36,223 nt of DNA from Bradyrhizobium sp. Leo170 (lineage in GTDB: Bacteria > Pseudomonadota > Alphaproteobacteria > Rhizobiales > Xanthobacteraceae): the NCBI RefSeq assembly GCF_004296405.1, contig NZ_PSRR01000049.1, positions 1-36,223 of the forward strand, read 5' to 3'. The notes under the pieces were generated by a model. The model did no database searches. It was not told the DNA's origin and worked only from the letters and a program-made list of their open reading frames with translations. Made by a program: the position numbers and the translations under genes. Of this stretch, positions 24,912 to 30,920 are shown in pieces; position 1 is the stretch's first letter, and each line of letters begins with the position of its first letter.

Positions 24912-24944
24912 TTTTTCGCCATCCGGTGGATGGCGTCCGAGCGC

Positions 24945-25023
24945 CTGATGGGCCCGGACTAGGACGGGCACCGGTAGTGTCCGGTGCCGCTCGTATCCAA
25001 CTTGCTCATTGGAGGATTTGGTT
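24945..25023 (+). promoter_or_regulatory. ROSE-type RNA thermometer in the hsp20 leader
   Basis: Directly before the hsp20 ATG is CTTGCTCATTGGAGGATTT (25001-25019), the ROSE hallmark in which a UUGCU strand masks the Shine-Dalgarno GGAGG (25011-25015). ATCC (24995-24998) can pair with GGAT just after the site to close the stem. An upstream stable hairpin GGCACCGG-TAGTGT-CCGGTGCC (24967-24988) matches the extra stem of ROSE leaders. These elements block translation at normal temperature and melt on heating; the family was described from Bradyrhizobium small heat-shock genes. Confidence 0.82.
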
Positions 25024-25479
25024 ATGCGCAGCTACGACTTTGCTCCCCTGTGGCGTTCGACCATCGGGTTCGACCGCCTGTTCGACCTCGTCGATGCCGC
25101 GGCCCGCGCCGGCGAGGACAACTACCCGCCCTACAACATCGAACGGCTCGGCGAAGATCGCTACCAAATATCGCTTGTGCTCGCGGGCTTCTCGCCCGAC
25201 GAGATCTCGGTGACGGCCGAGAGCAACGTGGTCACGATTGAAGGCTGCAAGTCCGACAAGGCCGAACGCGAATACCTCTATCGCGGTATCTCGGCGCGGC
25301 CGTTCAAGCGGCATTTCAATCTCGCCGACTACGTGCGGGTGAAGAGCGCCGCGTTCGACAACGGACTACTGAAAATCGAGCTGGTCCGCGAGGTGCCCGA
25401 GGCCATGAAGCCGCGGCGGATCGCCATTGATGGCGCTCCCGCGAGCAGCGTGCAGCAACTCGAAGCAAAAGCGGCGTAA
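25024..25479 (+). CDS. Hsp20/alpha-crystallin small heat-shock protein, class A
   Basis: A 151-residue holdase chaperone that binds unfolding proteins as large oligomers. The N-terminal arm MRSYDFAPLWRSTIGFDRLF (1-20) and NYPPYNIER (33-41) are typical of rhizobial class A proteins. The alpha-crystallin domain runs about 34-130 with the NGLLKIEL strand (113-120). The C-terminal I-x-I anchor is I133-A-I135. A longer frame from a TTG at 25009 overlaps the Shine-Dalgarno site, so ATG 25024 is preferred. Expression is expected to be heat-controlled by the ROSE leader. A GC-rich hairpin follows the gene. Confidence 0.95.
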   Translation: MRSYDFAPLWRSTIGFDRLFDLVDAAARAGEDNYPPYNIERLGEDRYQISLVLAGFSPDEISVTAESNVVTIEGCKSDKAEREYLYRGISARPFKRHFNLADYVRVKSAAFDNGLLKIELVREVPEAMKPRRIAIDGAPASSVQQLEAKAA

Positions 25480-25503
25480 CGTCGTCGGCACGGCGATGCG
25501 CAC

Positions 25504-25529
25504 CCCGCCCGGTCCAAGTGCCGGGCGGG
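25504..25529 (+). terminator. GC-rich hairpin after hsp20
   Basis: CCCGCCCGG (25504-25512) and CCGGGCGGG (25521-25529) form a perfect 9-bp stem with an 8-base loop, 25 bases after the hsp20 stop. No T-run follows, so it may only attenuate or protect the mRNA end. Confidence 0.5.
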
Positions 25530-25568
25530 ACGGTTGAAACTTGTCTGACAAGCATTGGGAGCAACCAA

Positions 25569-25886
25569 ATGATCGATCACACTGACAATGTCGTCGATTT
25601 GAATGTCATCCTGCGCCCCGCCTCGGCTTACGACCATCCGCGCGACGTGTTGGCGGATGCGCGGCTGTCGACGGCGGAAAAGCGCGCCGTGCTGGCCTCA
25701 TGGGCGTCGGACGCGGCCGCAGTTTCGTCCAGTCCGGCATTGCGTGAACTTCCCGGCGCCAAGTGTGCCGTCAGCGTCGATGAGGTGCTTGAAGCGCTGT
25801 CGGCGCTCGACCCCGATCCCTCGGGATCGCCGGGCGGCAAGCCGTACCGGCGGAAATCGACCTCGCGCGTCGCGCTGGCGGCGTAG
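25569..25886 (+). CDS. Small conserved hypothetical protein
   Basis: A 105-residue soluble protein beginning MIDHTDNVVDLNVILRPA. The mid-part DVLADARLSTAEKRAVLASW followed by ASDAAAVSS is a strong helical motif, then SVDEVLEALSALD and a basic PGGKPYRRKS tail. I recall similar short proteins next to heat-shock genes in Bradyrhizobium, without a known function. The start is set at 25569 because GGGAG lies upstream, although the frame is open to 25518. It follows hsp20 by 89 bases on the same strand and may share its heat-induced transcript. Confidence 0.7.
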   Translation: MIDHTDNVVDLNVILRPASAYDHPRDVLADARLSTAEKRAVLASWASDAAAVSSSPALRELPGAKCAVSVDEVLEALSALDPDPSGSPGGKPYRRKSTSRVALAA

Positions 25887-25910
25887 AGCACATCAGGAGC
25901 CGGGGAGATC

Positions 25911-26111
25911 ATGTTCCGGGTATTTGCGAGGAATGGTGCAGGCGGCGTCTCCGTCATCCTCGCAACGGCGGCATCGGCGCTGGGAAAGGTGGAGGAGTTT
26001 CGCGACGACGGATTTCGCATGGTCTCGGTGCTCGATGGATCCGGAGCGACGATCAGCGAAGCCGAGCTGACTGCCATGGCGCAAGCCGAGGGCGAGGGCG
26101 CCTTGCCATGA
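25911..26111 (+). CDS. Small hypothetical protein
   Basis: A 66-residue frame (MFRVFARNGAGGVSVILAT...) with GGGGAG seven bases before the ATG and 24 bases after the previous stop. The pattern of alternating beta and helix residues and the C-terminal ISEAELTAMAQAEGEG look like a real small protein. It is likely co-transcribed with the gene at 25569. No family recognised. Confidence 0.55.
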   Translation: MFRVFARNGAGGVSVILATAASALGKVEEFRDDGFRMVSVLDGSGATISEAELTAMAQAEGEGALP

Positions 26112-26158
26112 GGCATGGCGCCTTCACCCGCGCCATGCCAAAACGGCCGATCGATGCC

Positions 26159-26578
26159 CTACTGCGCTTTCTCGTGTGCGGCCATGCCGACCGCCTTGTA
26201 ATCGTAGGTCGGATAGAATTCGGTGCGATAGGCGCCCCAGGCCTTGTCCTCGAGCACGCGATTGACCTCGCGCAGCCGCGATGCCGGCAGCCGCAGCGTC
26301 ACCACTTGGCCGATGCCCATCATCACGTACCAGCTCACGACCTCGACGCCCGCGGGCGGAAAGGCCTTGTAGTAGCCCTGCTTCTCGAGCTGTGCGTTGA
26401 GTTCGCTGAGCGGGCGCGACTGATCGTGCTTCAGGAACACCGTGATCATCACCGCATTGTCGGCCGTCGGCGGCGCCGTGCCCTCCGCGGGCGCGGTCTG
26501 CGCAGTCGCGGCCGATGCGAACGCCAAGGCGCAAGCAAGTGTCGCCATCGCAAGCCATGATCCGGTTACTCGCGCCAT
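26159..26578 (-). CDS. Exported hypothetical protein
   Basis: A 139-residue protein with a clear Sec signal peptide (Arg3, hydrophobic MATLACALAFASAATA, cleavage near AQTA at about 27). The mature part has AVMITVFLKHDQSRPLSELN and GQVVTLRLPASRLREVNRVL, a ferredoxin-like alpha/beta pattern. A GGGAGA site precedes the ATG. It is convergent with the small gene at 25911 and its function is unknown. It probably resides in the periplasm. Confidence 0.7.
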   Translation of the reverse strand: MARVTGSWLAMATLACALAFASAATAQTAPAEGTAPPTADNAVMITVFLKHDQSRPLSELNAQLEKQGYYKAFPPAGVEVVSWYVMMGIGQVVTLRLPASRLREVNRVLEDKAWGAYRTEFYPTYDYKAVGMAAHEKAQ

Positions 26579-26948
26579 CGCGGTCTCCCTTCATCGTTGT
26601 GAAGATTGAGATCACGATCATTGCGGTGCCGGTGAAGGCTGTAAATCGCAAACCCCGGTGCGAGGCGCGCGCATCGATCACAAATCATGCAGCAATGCCC
26701 TGCAACGGGTTGACTTCTCGCGCACACATCACTCCGGCCCCATGTTCGTGTCATGTCAGCGCAAGCGCCGCGTGATCGTCGTCAGGCCCGCATAAGCGTT
26801 CTCTGGAAAACTCTCGAACTCGCGCATCGATGATGCGGTTTCCATTCGCGTCATCGGTGATTCGCTGCGCGTTCGGGAACCGCCACATGGAACTCACAAA
26901 TATGCTTGTGAAATTACGCCATTCCGCCACAATTTCGGTATTTTCCCG

Positions 26949-26966
26949 ATGAGTAGAAATACTGAG
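26949..26966. promoter_or_regulatory. Imperfect CTCAGTA-N4-TACTGAG site (distal, LuxR-HTH promoter)
   Basis: ATGAGTA-GAAA-TACTGAG: the right half is perfect and the left half matches five of seven. Its centre is 104 bases (about ten helical turns) upstream of the perfect copy at 27053-27070. Confidence 0.55.
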
Positions 26967-27052
26967 ATTTGCCACATTCCTGCGAGAATTGTTGCAAACT
27001 CTAGGCGCGTCTGCCTCTATTTCCTTGTGAGCTGGCAACACATGGTCGCGTT

Positions 27053-27083
27053 CTCAGTATTCCTACTGAGTGCCGAGTTAACG
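27053..27083. promoter_or_regulatory. Perfect CTCAGTA-TTCC-TACTGAG operator plus TTAACG
   Basis: An 18-base palindrome (27053-27070) is followed by TGCCGAG and TTAACG (27078-27083), 33 bases before the ATG of the LuxR-HTH gene. The same arrangement, TACTGAG-N3-CGA-N-TTAACG, occurs in front of flagellin at 30805-30824. An 18-base inverted repeat with a four-base spacer suits a dimeric LuxR/FixJ-type DNA-binding domain. Confidence 0.65.
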
Positions 27084-27116
27084 CGGGAACAGCCTTAGGG
27101 TCGCTAGATCGGTCGC

Positions 27117-27737
27117 ATGACACAGCACGAGCATCGAGCCGACGGCTCACATCTGTCGAAGTGGATGGAAGACCGCGCCCCATTCGAGAGCAATCGTGAG
27201 ATTGTGGAACTCGCTGCACAGCGTGCGCGCGCGACGGAAGAGGCGGGCGCTGCGATCGCGCGTCAGTTCAACGGTCCGATGACGGCGCTCCTGCTCTACA
27301 TGAACGAGATCAAGCAGCACAGTCATCAGTTCGCGCATTCGCCGGCAGCCCGAATCTACCTGCAGCAGGTGGTCGAGAACGCCCTGCAGCAGACCGAGCG
27401 CGTCTGCGCGATGCTGAAGCAGATTTCGGAGATTCATCCGGGATCCGCTCCCGTCATCGATCAGAAGGCCGGATGGGACAATCCGCCCGCGCACATCAAG
27501 GACGAAAGCCGGCCGCCAAAGGTGACGGTTACATCCAAGGCCGGCCAGAAGCCGCTCACCAGGCGCGAGCGCGAGGTGCTCCGTCTCATCAGCGAGGGCT
27601 ATTCGAACAAGCAGGGCGCGCTGCACATGAAGATCAGCCCGCGGACATTCGAAAGCCATCGCGCCGAAGCGATGCGCAAGCTCGGCGCGCGCAACACCGC
27701 CGAGCTCGTCCGCAAGGCGCTGATGCAGTCGTCCTGA
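27117..27737 (+). CDS. LuxR/FixJ-type HTH regulator with a degenerate histidine-kinase-like helical N-domain
   Basis: A 206-residue protein. The C-terminal LuxR-type HTH is at about 145-203, from LTRREREVLRLISEGYSNKQ through SPRTFESHRAEAMRKLG. Residues 45-103 look like the two-helix dimerisation domain of histidine kinases: RQFNGPMTALLLYMNEI resembles the H-box, but the phosphorylatable His is Gln50, and a second helix IYLQQVVENALQQTERVCAM follows. So it is probably a dimeric, phosphorylation-independent DNA-binding protein, or one that docks on another kinase or receiver (inference). Two CTCAGTA-type palindromes upstream suggest autoregulation. No partner gene is adjacent. Confidence 0.8.
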   Translation: MTQHEHRADGSHLSKWMEDRAPFESNREIVELAAQRARATEEAGAAIARQFNGPMTALLLYMNEIKQHSHQFAHSPAARIYLQQVVENALQQTERVCAMLKQISEIHPGSAPVIDQKAGWDNPPAHIKDESRPPKVTVTSKAGQKPLTRREREVLRLISEGYSNKQGALHMKISPRTFESHRAEAMRKLGARNTAELVRKALMQSS

Positions 27738-27880
27738 TCTGTCGAGCGCGATGGATTGGATGGCAGCCAGAGGCGGCAACGCACGCCGCAGGCGGGGGCA
27801 GTGAAGCGTTATAAAGCACGACGCACTTGCGCGGAGCTTGCGCTTAAGCAAATAACGATTCGATTCAAATTGATAGCATC

Positions 27881-27970
27881 GTAGCCCGCGTGAAGCGCCA
27901 GCGTAACCCGGGGCCGCGGTCGACACCTGCGTGAATCTCCCGGGTTACGCGTTCGCTCCACCCGGGCTAC
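27881..27970. repeat. GTAGCCCGGGTGGAGC palindromic repeat, copy 2
   Basis: GTAGCCCGCGTGAAGCG at the left and CGCTCCACCCGGGCTAC at the right end pair imperfectly, with inner arms GTAACCCGGG and CCCGGGTTAC. It is the same family as 17403-17493 and lies between the convergent LuxR-HTH gene and the small gene at 27976, ending six bases before the latter. Confidence 0.8.
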
Positions 27971-27975
27971 GTCGT

Positions 27976-28224
27976 TCAGAGGTAATCTTCCGCGAAGGTG
28001 CGGATGCGCGGGGCTGACCGCAGGTTCGCAGTGGCGGGCTTCGGCGTCTCCGGGATGATCGTGATGGTCCAGGCCGCCGGAACGCTCGACTTGTTTTCCA
28101 CGATGGATCGAACGTGACCTGTGACCGTCGCGCCGGCCGAACGTGCGGTCACGGTCCTGCCGTTGAACTGTGCGATACGAAAACGCCTGGCTTCCTTCTG
28201 GTCCGTCGTTTCGAACGTGAACAT
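27976..28224 (-). CDS. Small conserved hypothetical protein
   Basis: An 82-residue basic protein. MFTFETTDQKEARRFRIAQF begins the conserved-looking part, followed by TVTARSAGATVTGHVRSIVE, WTITIIPE and a basic tail RIRTFAEDYL. The pattern suggests a small beta-barrel, perhaps nucleic-acid binding; that is a guess. The start at 28224 is preferred to the longer frame (to 28326) because GGGAGAGG lies upstream. A CCGTA-N4-TACGG box sits 65 bases upstream of the start, tying it to the box group found before the FixJ-type and chemotaxis genes. Confidence 0.6.
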   Translation of the reverse strand: MFTFETTDQKEARRFRIAQFNGRTVTARSAGATVTGHVRSIVENKSSVPAAWTITIIPETPKPATANLRSAPRIRTFAEDYL

Positions 28225-28288
28225 GTCACCTCTCCCGTGTTCACGTCGATTATCGCCGGTTAAGCTTAGCCGTCCGTGAAAATTGAGA

Positions 28289-28322
28289 GCCGTAGAAGTA
28301 CGGCCGGGTTTCCACCCGGAAA
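28289..28322. promoter_or_regulatory. GCCGTA-GAAG-TACGGC box with adjacent TTTCC/GGAAA palindrome
   Basis: A perfect 6-bp-arm inverted repeat (28289-28304) with a four-base spacer is followed six bases after TACGG by TTTCC (28309-28313) and GGAAA (28318-28322). The same pair of elements with the same step occurs at 2721-2749. It lies upstream of the minus-strand gene starting at 28224. Confidence 0.6.
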
Positions 28323-28340
28323 GCAAGCGCGCGGTTGCGC

Positions 28341-29081
28341 TTATGGCGTAACCGATTCACACCCCTGAATCAGGCGGGTGTATTGGGCTTTCACCGTCGC
28401 GTAGCATTCGCAAGAGGTCTTCATCAGGCCGTCGAGATTGGTGATCTCGATATGGCCTCGGCTGTAGTGGATGAAATCCGCCTGCTGAAGCGTGTGCGCG
28501 ACCAGCGAGACGCTGTTGCGGCGCGCGCCGATCATCTGCGCCATTGCTTCCTGCGTCAGCACGATCTTGTCGCTTCCGGACAGGTCGCGAGTGTGCAGGA
28601 GGCATCGTGCGAGCCGCGATTCCACGGTGTGCGAAGCGTTGCAGCCGGCGGTCTGCTGGACCTGCGCATCGACCGCAAGTCCGTGCCGCGCCAGCGCGTA
28701 GCGCAGCGTCGCGCTCTGGTCGGCGGCGAAGCGAAGCTGCTCGAGGTCGATGGTCGAAGCGATGCCGGGCACCACCACCACCGCGCTGTTCAGTGCGGTC
28801 GCGTCCCCCAGCGCGGCGAACGCGCCGAAGATGCTGTCGCGCCCGACCAAGGCGATCTGCACGTGCTCGCCGCGCCCGACCTTCACGACCAGGGAAATCG
28901 CACCCTTGTGCGGCAGGTAGGCACGCTTGACTATTTCGCCGGCCTCGACGAGGACCATGTCCTGGATGAGATCGACTGTGCGCAGCTGCGGGCGGATCAG
29001 TTCGAAATCGGATGCCGATAGTGCGGACAAGAATCCGTTTAGCGGACGAGGAACCGAATCCAAAGCAGTCTCCTGCCTCAT
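28341..29081 (-). CDS. Crp/Fnr-family transcriptional regulator (paralogue 1)
   Basis: A 246-residue regulator. The N-terminal half (about 15-140) is a cyclic-nucleotide-binding-like beta barrel (VLVEAGEIVKRAYLPHKGAI then GRDSIFGAFAAL). The C-terminal half (about 160-230) holds an HTH with LTQEAMAQMIGARRNSVS as turn and recognition region. It lacks the four-Cys set of Fnr; a GCNASHTVESRLARCLLHTR stretch and a C-terminal CECY are shared with the next Crp/Fnr gene, so the two are recent paralogues. The ligand is unknown. The start at 29081 is the first Met near the domain; an upstream Met at 29174 is possible. Confidence 0.85.
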   Translation of the reverse strand: MRQETALDSVPRPLNGFLSALSASDFELIRPQLRTVDLIQDMVLVEAGEIVKRAYLPHKGAISLVVKVGRGEHVQIALVGRDSIFGAFAALGDATALNSAVVVVPGIASTIDLEQLRFAADQSATLRYALARHGLAVDAQVQQTAGCNASHTVESRLARCLLHTRDLSGSDKIVLTQEAMAQMIGARRNSVSLVAHTLQQADFIHYSRGHIEITNLDGLMKTSCECYATVKAQYTRLIQGCESVTP

Positions 29082-29237
29082 TGCTAGCGTGTATCTCGGC
29101 CTGGCAGCCGACACACGCTGCCCGAGTTGCAAGATGGCCTTGCCGCGCATCGCGGGCAAGGAAAACCTGTCCATTTGACGGATGTCGTTTGATACTCGCC
29201 GGCGACTGTGGCCTCAGCGACGCAGGTTCCGCTGCTC

Positions 29238-29380
29238 AGAGCGTTTTCGAGCGCAGTGGACACCGGTTCGCATAGCAATCATGTTTACGCAGACTGCGTA
29301 GACCTATCTGCGCAGAAAACGCGTCAAAATAAGAATCTAGAGCTTCGGTTCTGATTCCATCAGAACCGAAAATGCTTTAG
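29238..29380. repeat. GCGTTTTCGAGCG two-hairpin repeat, copy 1 (long variant)
   Basis: It starts AGAGCGTTTTCGAGCG, has the core GTGGACACCGGTTCGC, then about 40 extra bases compared with the other copies, then AGAAAACGCGTC, a TCTAGAGC linker, and hairpin TTCGGTTCTGAT-TCC-ATCAGAACCGAA (29344-29370). Related copies are at 30400-30505 and 34941-35009. It fills the spacer between the two Crp/Fnr genes. Confidence 0.85.
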
Positions 29381-29388
29381 AGGGCTTC

Positions 29389-30096
29389 TCATTCCGTCTT
29401 GAGCAGTCGACCGCATTGCGTCCTCACCGCGGTGTAGCACTCGCAGGCGGCTTTCTGCAGACCTTCGAGATCGATGATTTCGATATTCCCGCGGCTATAG
29501 CGGATCAGGCCGGCCTCCTGGAATGCGTGTGCCACGATCGAAATGGCATTGCGCCGAACGCCGAGCAGCTGTGACAGACATTCCTGGGTCAACGGGAGTG
29601 GTTCTCCGCCGCACAACTCTCGCGTGTGCAGCAGCCAGCGCGACAGCCGGGATTCGACCGTGTGAGATGCATGACATGTCGCGGCCTGCTGGGCCTGCAC
29701 CGACAGCGCCTGCTGGTGCCTGACCAGAACTTGCCGCAGAGCGCTGCTTGCCTCCATCGCGGCGCGCAGCCGATCGGTTGCGAGAACCGAGGCGATGCCG
29801 GGTATGATGACGACGGCGTCCGCCAGCGATGGTCCGTCATGGAGCACGGCAGTGCCGCCGACAATGCTGTCGCGTCCAATCTTGGCGACTTCGACGGTCT
29901 CACCTTCCGCGAAGCCGACGATCAGTGAAACCACGCCGCTATGCGGCAGATAGACATCGCCGATCGGGGCACCGGCCTCGAACAGCACGGTATCTTTCGT
30001 CAGTTCGACGATTGCGAGATGCGGCCGCAGCAACTCGAATTCCGCCGCTGGCAGAGTCTGCAACAGATGATTGGACGGACGCGATGATCCAGACAT
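29389..30096 (-). CDS. Crp/Fnr-family transcriptional regulator (paralogue 2)
   Basis: A 235-residue paralogue of the gene at 28341, with the same layout: sensor barrel (VLFEAGAPIGDVYLPHSGVV, GRDSIVGGTAVL), CHASHTVESRLSRWLLHTRE hinge, HTH with LTQECLSQLLGVRRNAIS, and a C-terminal CECYTAV. The start at 30096 is chosen because AGGAGAG lies just upstream; a further in-frame Met is at 30126. Target and ligand are unknown. Two adjacent same-strand copies separated by a repeat suggest tandem duplication followed by divergence. Confidence 0.85.
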   Translation of the reverse strand: MSGSSRPSNHLLQTLPAAEFELLRPHLAIVELTKDTVLFEAGAPIGDVYLPHSGVVSLIVGFAEGETVEVAKIGRDSIVGGTAVLHDGPSLADAVVIIPGIASVLATDRLRAAMEASSALRQVLVRHQQALSVQAQQAATCHASHTVESRLSRWLLHTRELCGGEPLPLTQECLSQLLGVRRNAISIVAHAFQEAGLIRYSRGNIEIIDLEGLQKAACECYTAVRTQCGRLLKTE

Positions 30097-30399
30097 TCCC
30101 TCTCCTGCCGAAAGGCGGGAGCTCACGGTCTCGCGTCACCTACTCATGGCATGTCGGATAACGCGAAGAATAGCTTTCCCTCAAGATTGCACAAGAGCTA
30201 CACGCGAGAGACTATACACCTTACCGGGCAGACAGACGTTTTCGTTTGCGACCGAACAAAAAATCGCGCGCTGATTCGCGCGAGGAAGCTGCGCTGAGGA
30301 TGTCGACGCCGCGGGACAAGCGATCAACGGCGGACGGCTGTGCGAATGGTGGCACCGTGTGTATGCGAAATACCACGCGCACGATTGAAAGGAACTTGT

Positions 30400-30505
30400 T
30401 AGCGCGTTTTCGAGCGAAGTGGACACCGGTTCGCGTGAAGAAAACGCGTCAAAACAAGAATCTAGAGCTTCGGTTCTGATTCAATCAGAACTGAAAATGC
30501 TCTAG
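30400..30505. repeat. GCGTTTTCGAGCG two-hairpin repeat, copy 2
   Basis: GCGTTTTCGAGCGAAGTGG with the core ACACCGGTTCGCG and AGAAAACGC forms hairpin A'; the linker GTCAAAACAAGAAT and CTAGAGC lead into hairpin TTCGGTTCTGATT-CA-AATCAGAACTGAA type (one mismatch) and end at CTAG (30505). It is colinear with 34941-35009 over its first two thirds. Confidence 0.85.
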
Positions 30506-30752
30506 CGCAACGTGGCTGTCTTCTCCGACGAGACAAGCACGAAACATTCCTACAGAATTCGAAAAGAAAGCCGCGCGACGACGATTTGAATCAAAGTCTT
30601 GGCGCGACGCTCTCTCGATCGCGGTGAAGAGCACAAATCCATCACACTCGCTTTGTCTGTCGACGACGAGATTTGCCTGCCGCGTGCGATCCGCAATCGC
30701 AATCCATCGTGCGTGCTGCTGTTTCGATCTGCGCATTCACACTTGCGATTAT

Positions 30753-30770
30753 CTCAGTAGAACTACTGAG
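30753..30770. promoter_or_regulatory. Perfect CTCAGTA-GAAC-TACTGAG operator (distal, flagellin promoter)
   Basis: An 18-base perfect palindrome with a four-base spacer, identical in both arms to that at 27053-27070. Its centre is 41 bases, about four helical turns, from the weaker proximal site. Confidence 0.65.
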
Positions 30771-30793
30771 AAATGCGTCTGCGCGTGGAGTTT

Positions 30794-30824
30794 CTGGGTA
30801 TTTGTACTGAGGAGCGATTTAACG
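30794..30824. promoter_or_regulatory. Imperfect CTGGGTA-TTTG-TACTGAG site plus TTAACG (proximal, flagellin promoter)
   Basis: The right half TACTGAG (30805-30811) is perfect; the left half matches five of seven. After GAGCGAT comes TTAACG (30819-30824), giving TACTGAG-N3-CGA-N-TTAACG exactly as before the LuxR-HTH gene. The flagellin ATG is 96 bases downstream. Confidence 0.6.
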
Positions 30825-30920
30825 AACGGGTAGCGCCGCCGGAACAGTGTGGCACGGTCGCCGGAGTGAAATTTCCGGCGGCTGCGTCAATCGTGTGTTC
30901 ATCCAGAAGGGTATCAAACT

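Larger units (their letters stand above)
26579..27116. other. Long regulatory spacer upstream of the LuxR-HTH gene
   Basis: About 540 bases without a credible gene. The right half carries an imperfect and a perfect copy of the CTCAGTA-N4-TACTGAG palindrome and a TTAACG element (listed separately). The left part is the upstream region of the exported protein. The rest shows nothing recognisable. Confidence 0.5.
30097..30920. other. Long spacer upstream of flagellin
   Basis: About 820 bases with no credible gene. It contains a GCGTTTTCGAGCG-type repeat (30400-30505) and, nearer flagellin, two CTCAGTA-N4-TACTGAG sites and a TTAACG element (30753-30824), leaving a leader of about 100 bases. No clear sigma-54 (GG-N10-GC) promoter was found; a TGGCAC at about 30849 lacks the partner GC. 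Confidence 0.5.

Noticed and set aside
30849..30863. Sigma-54 promoter (TGGCAC) in front of flagellin.
   Set aside because: The GC of the -12 element is missing at the required ten-base distance; what follows is CGCCGG out of register.
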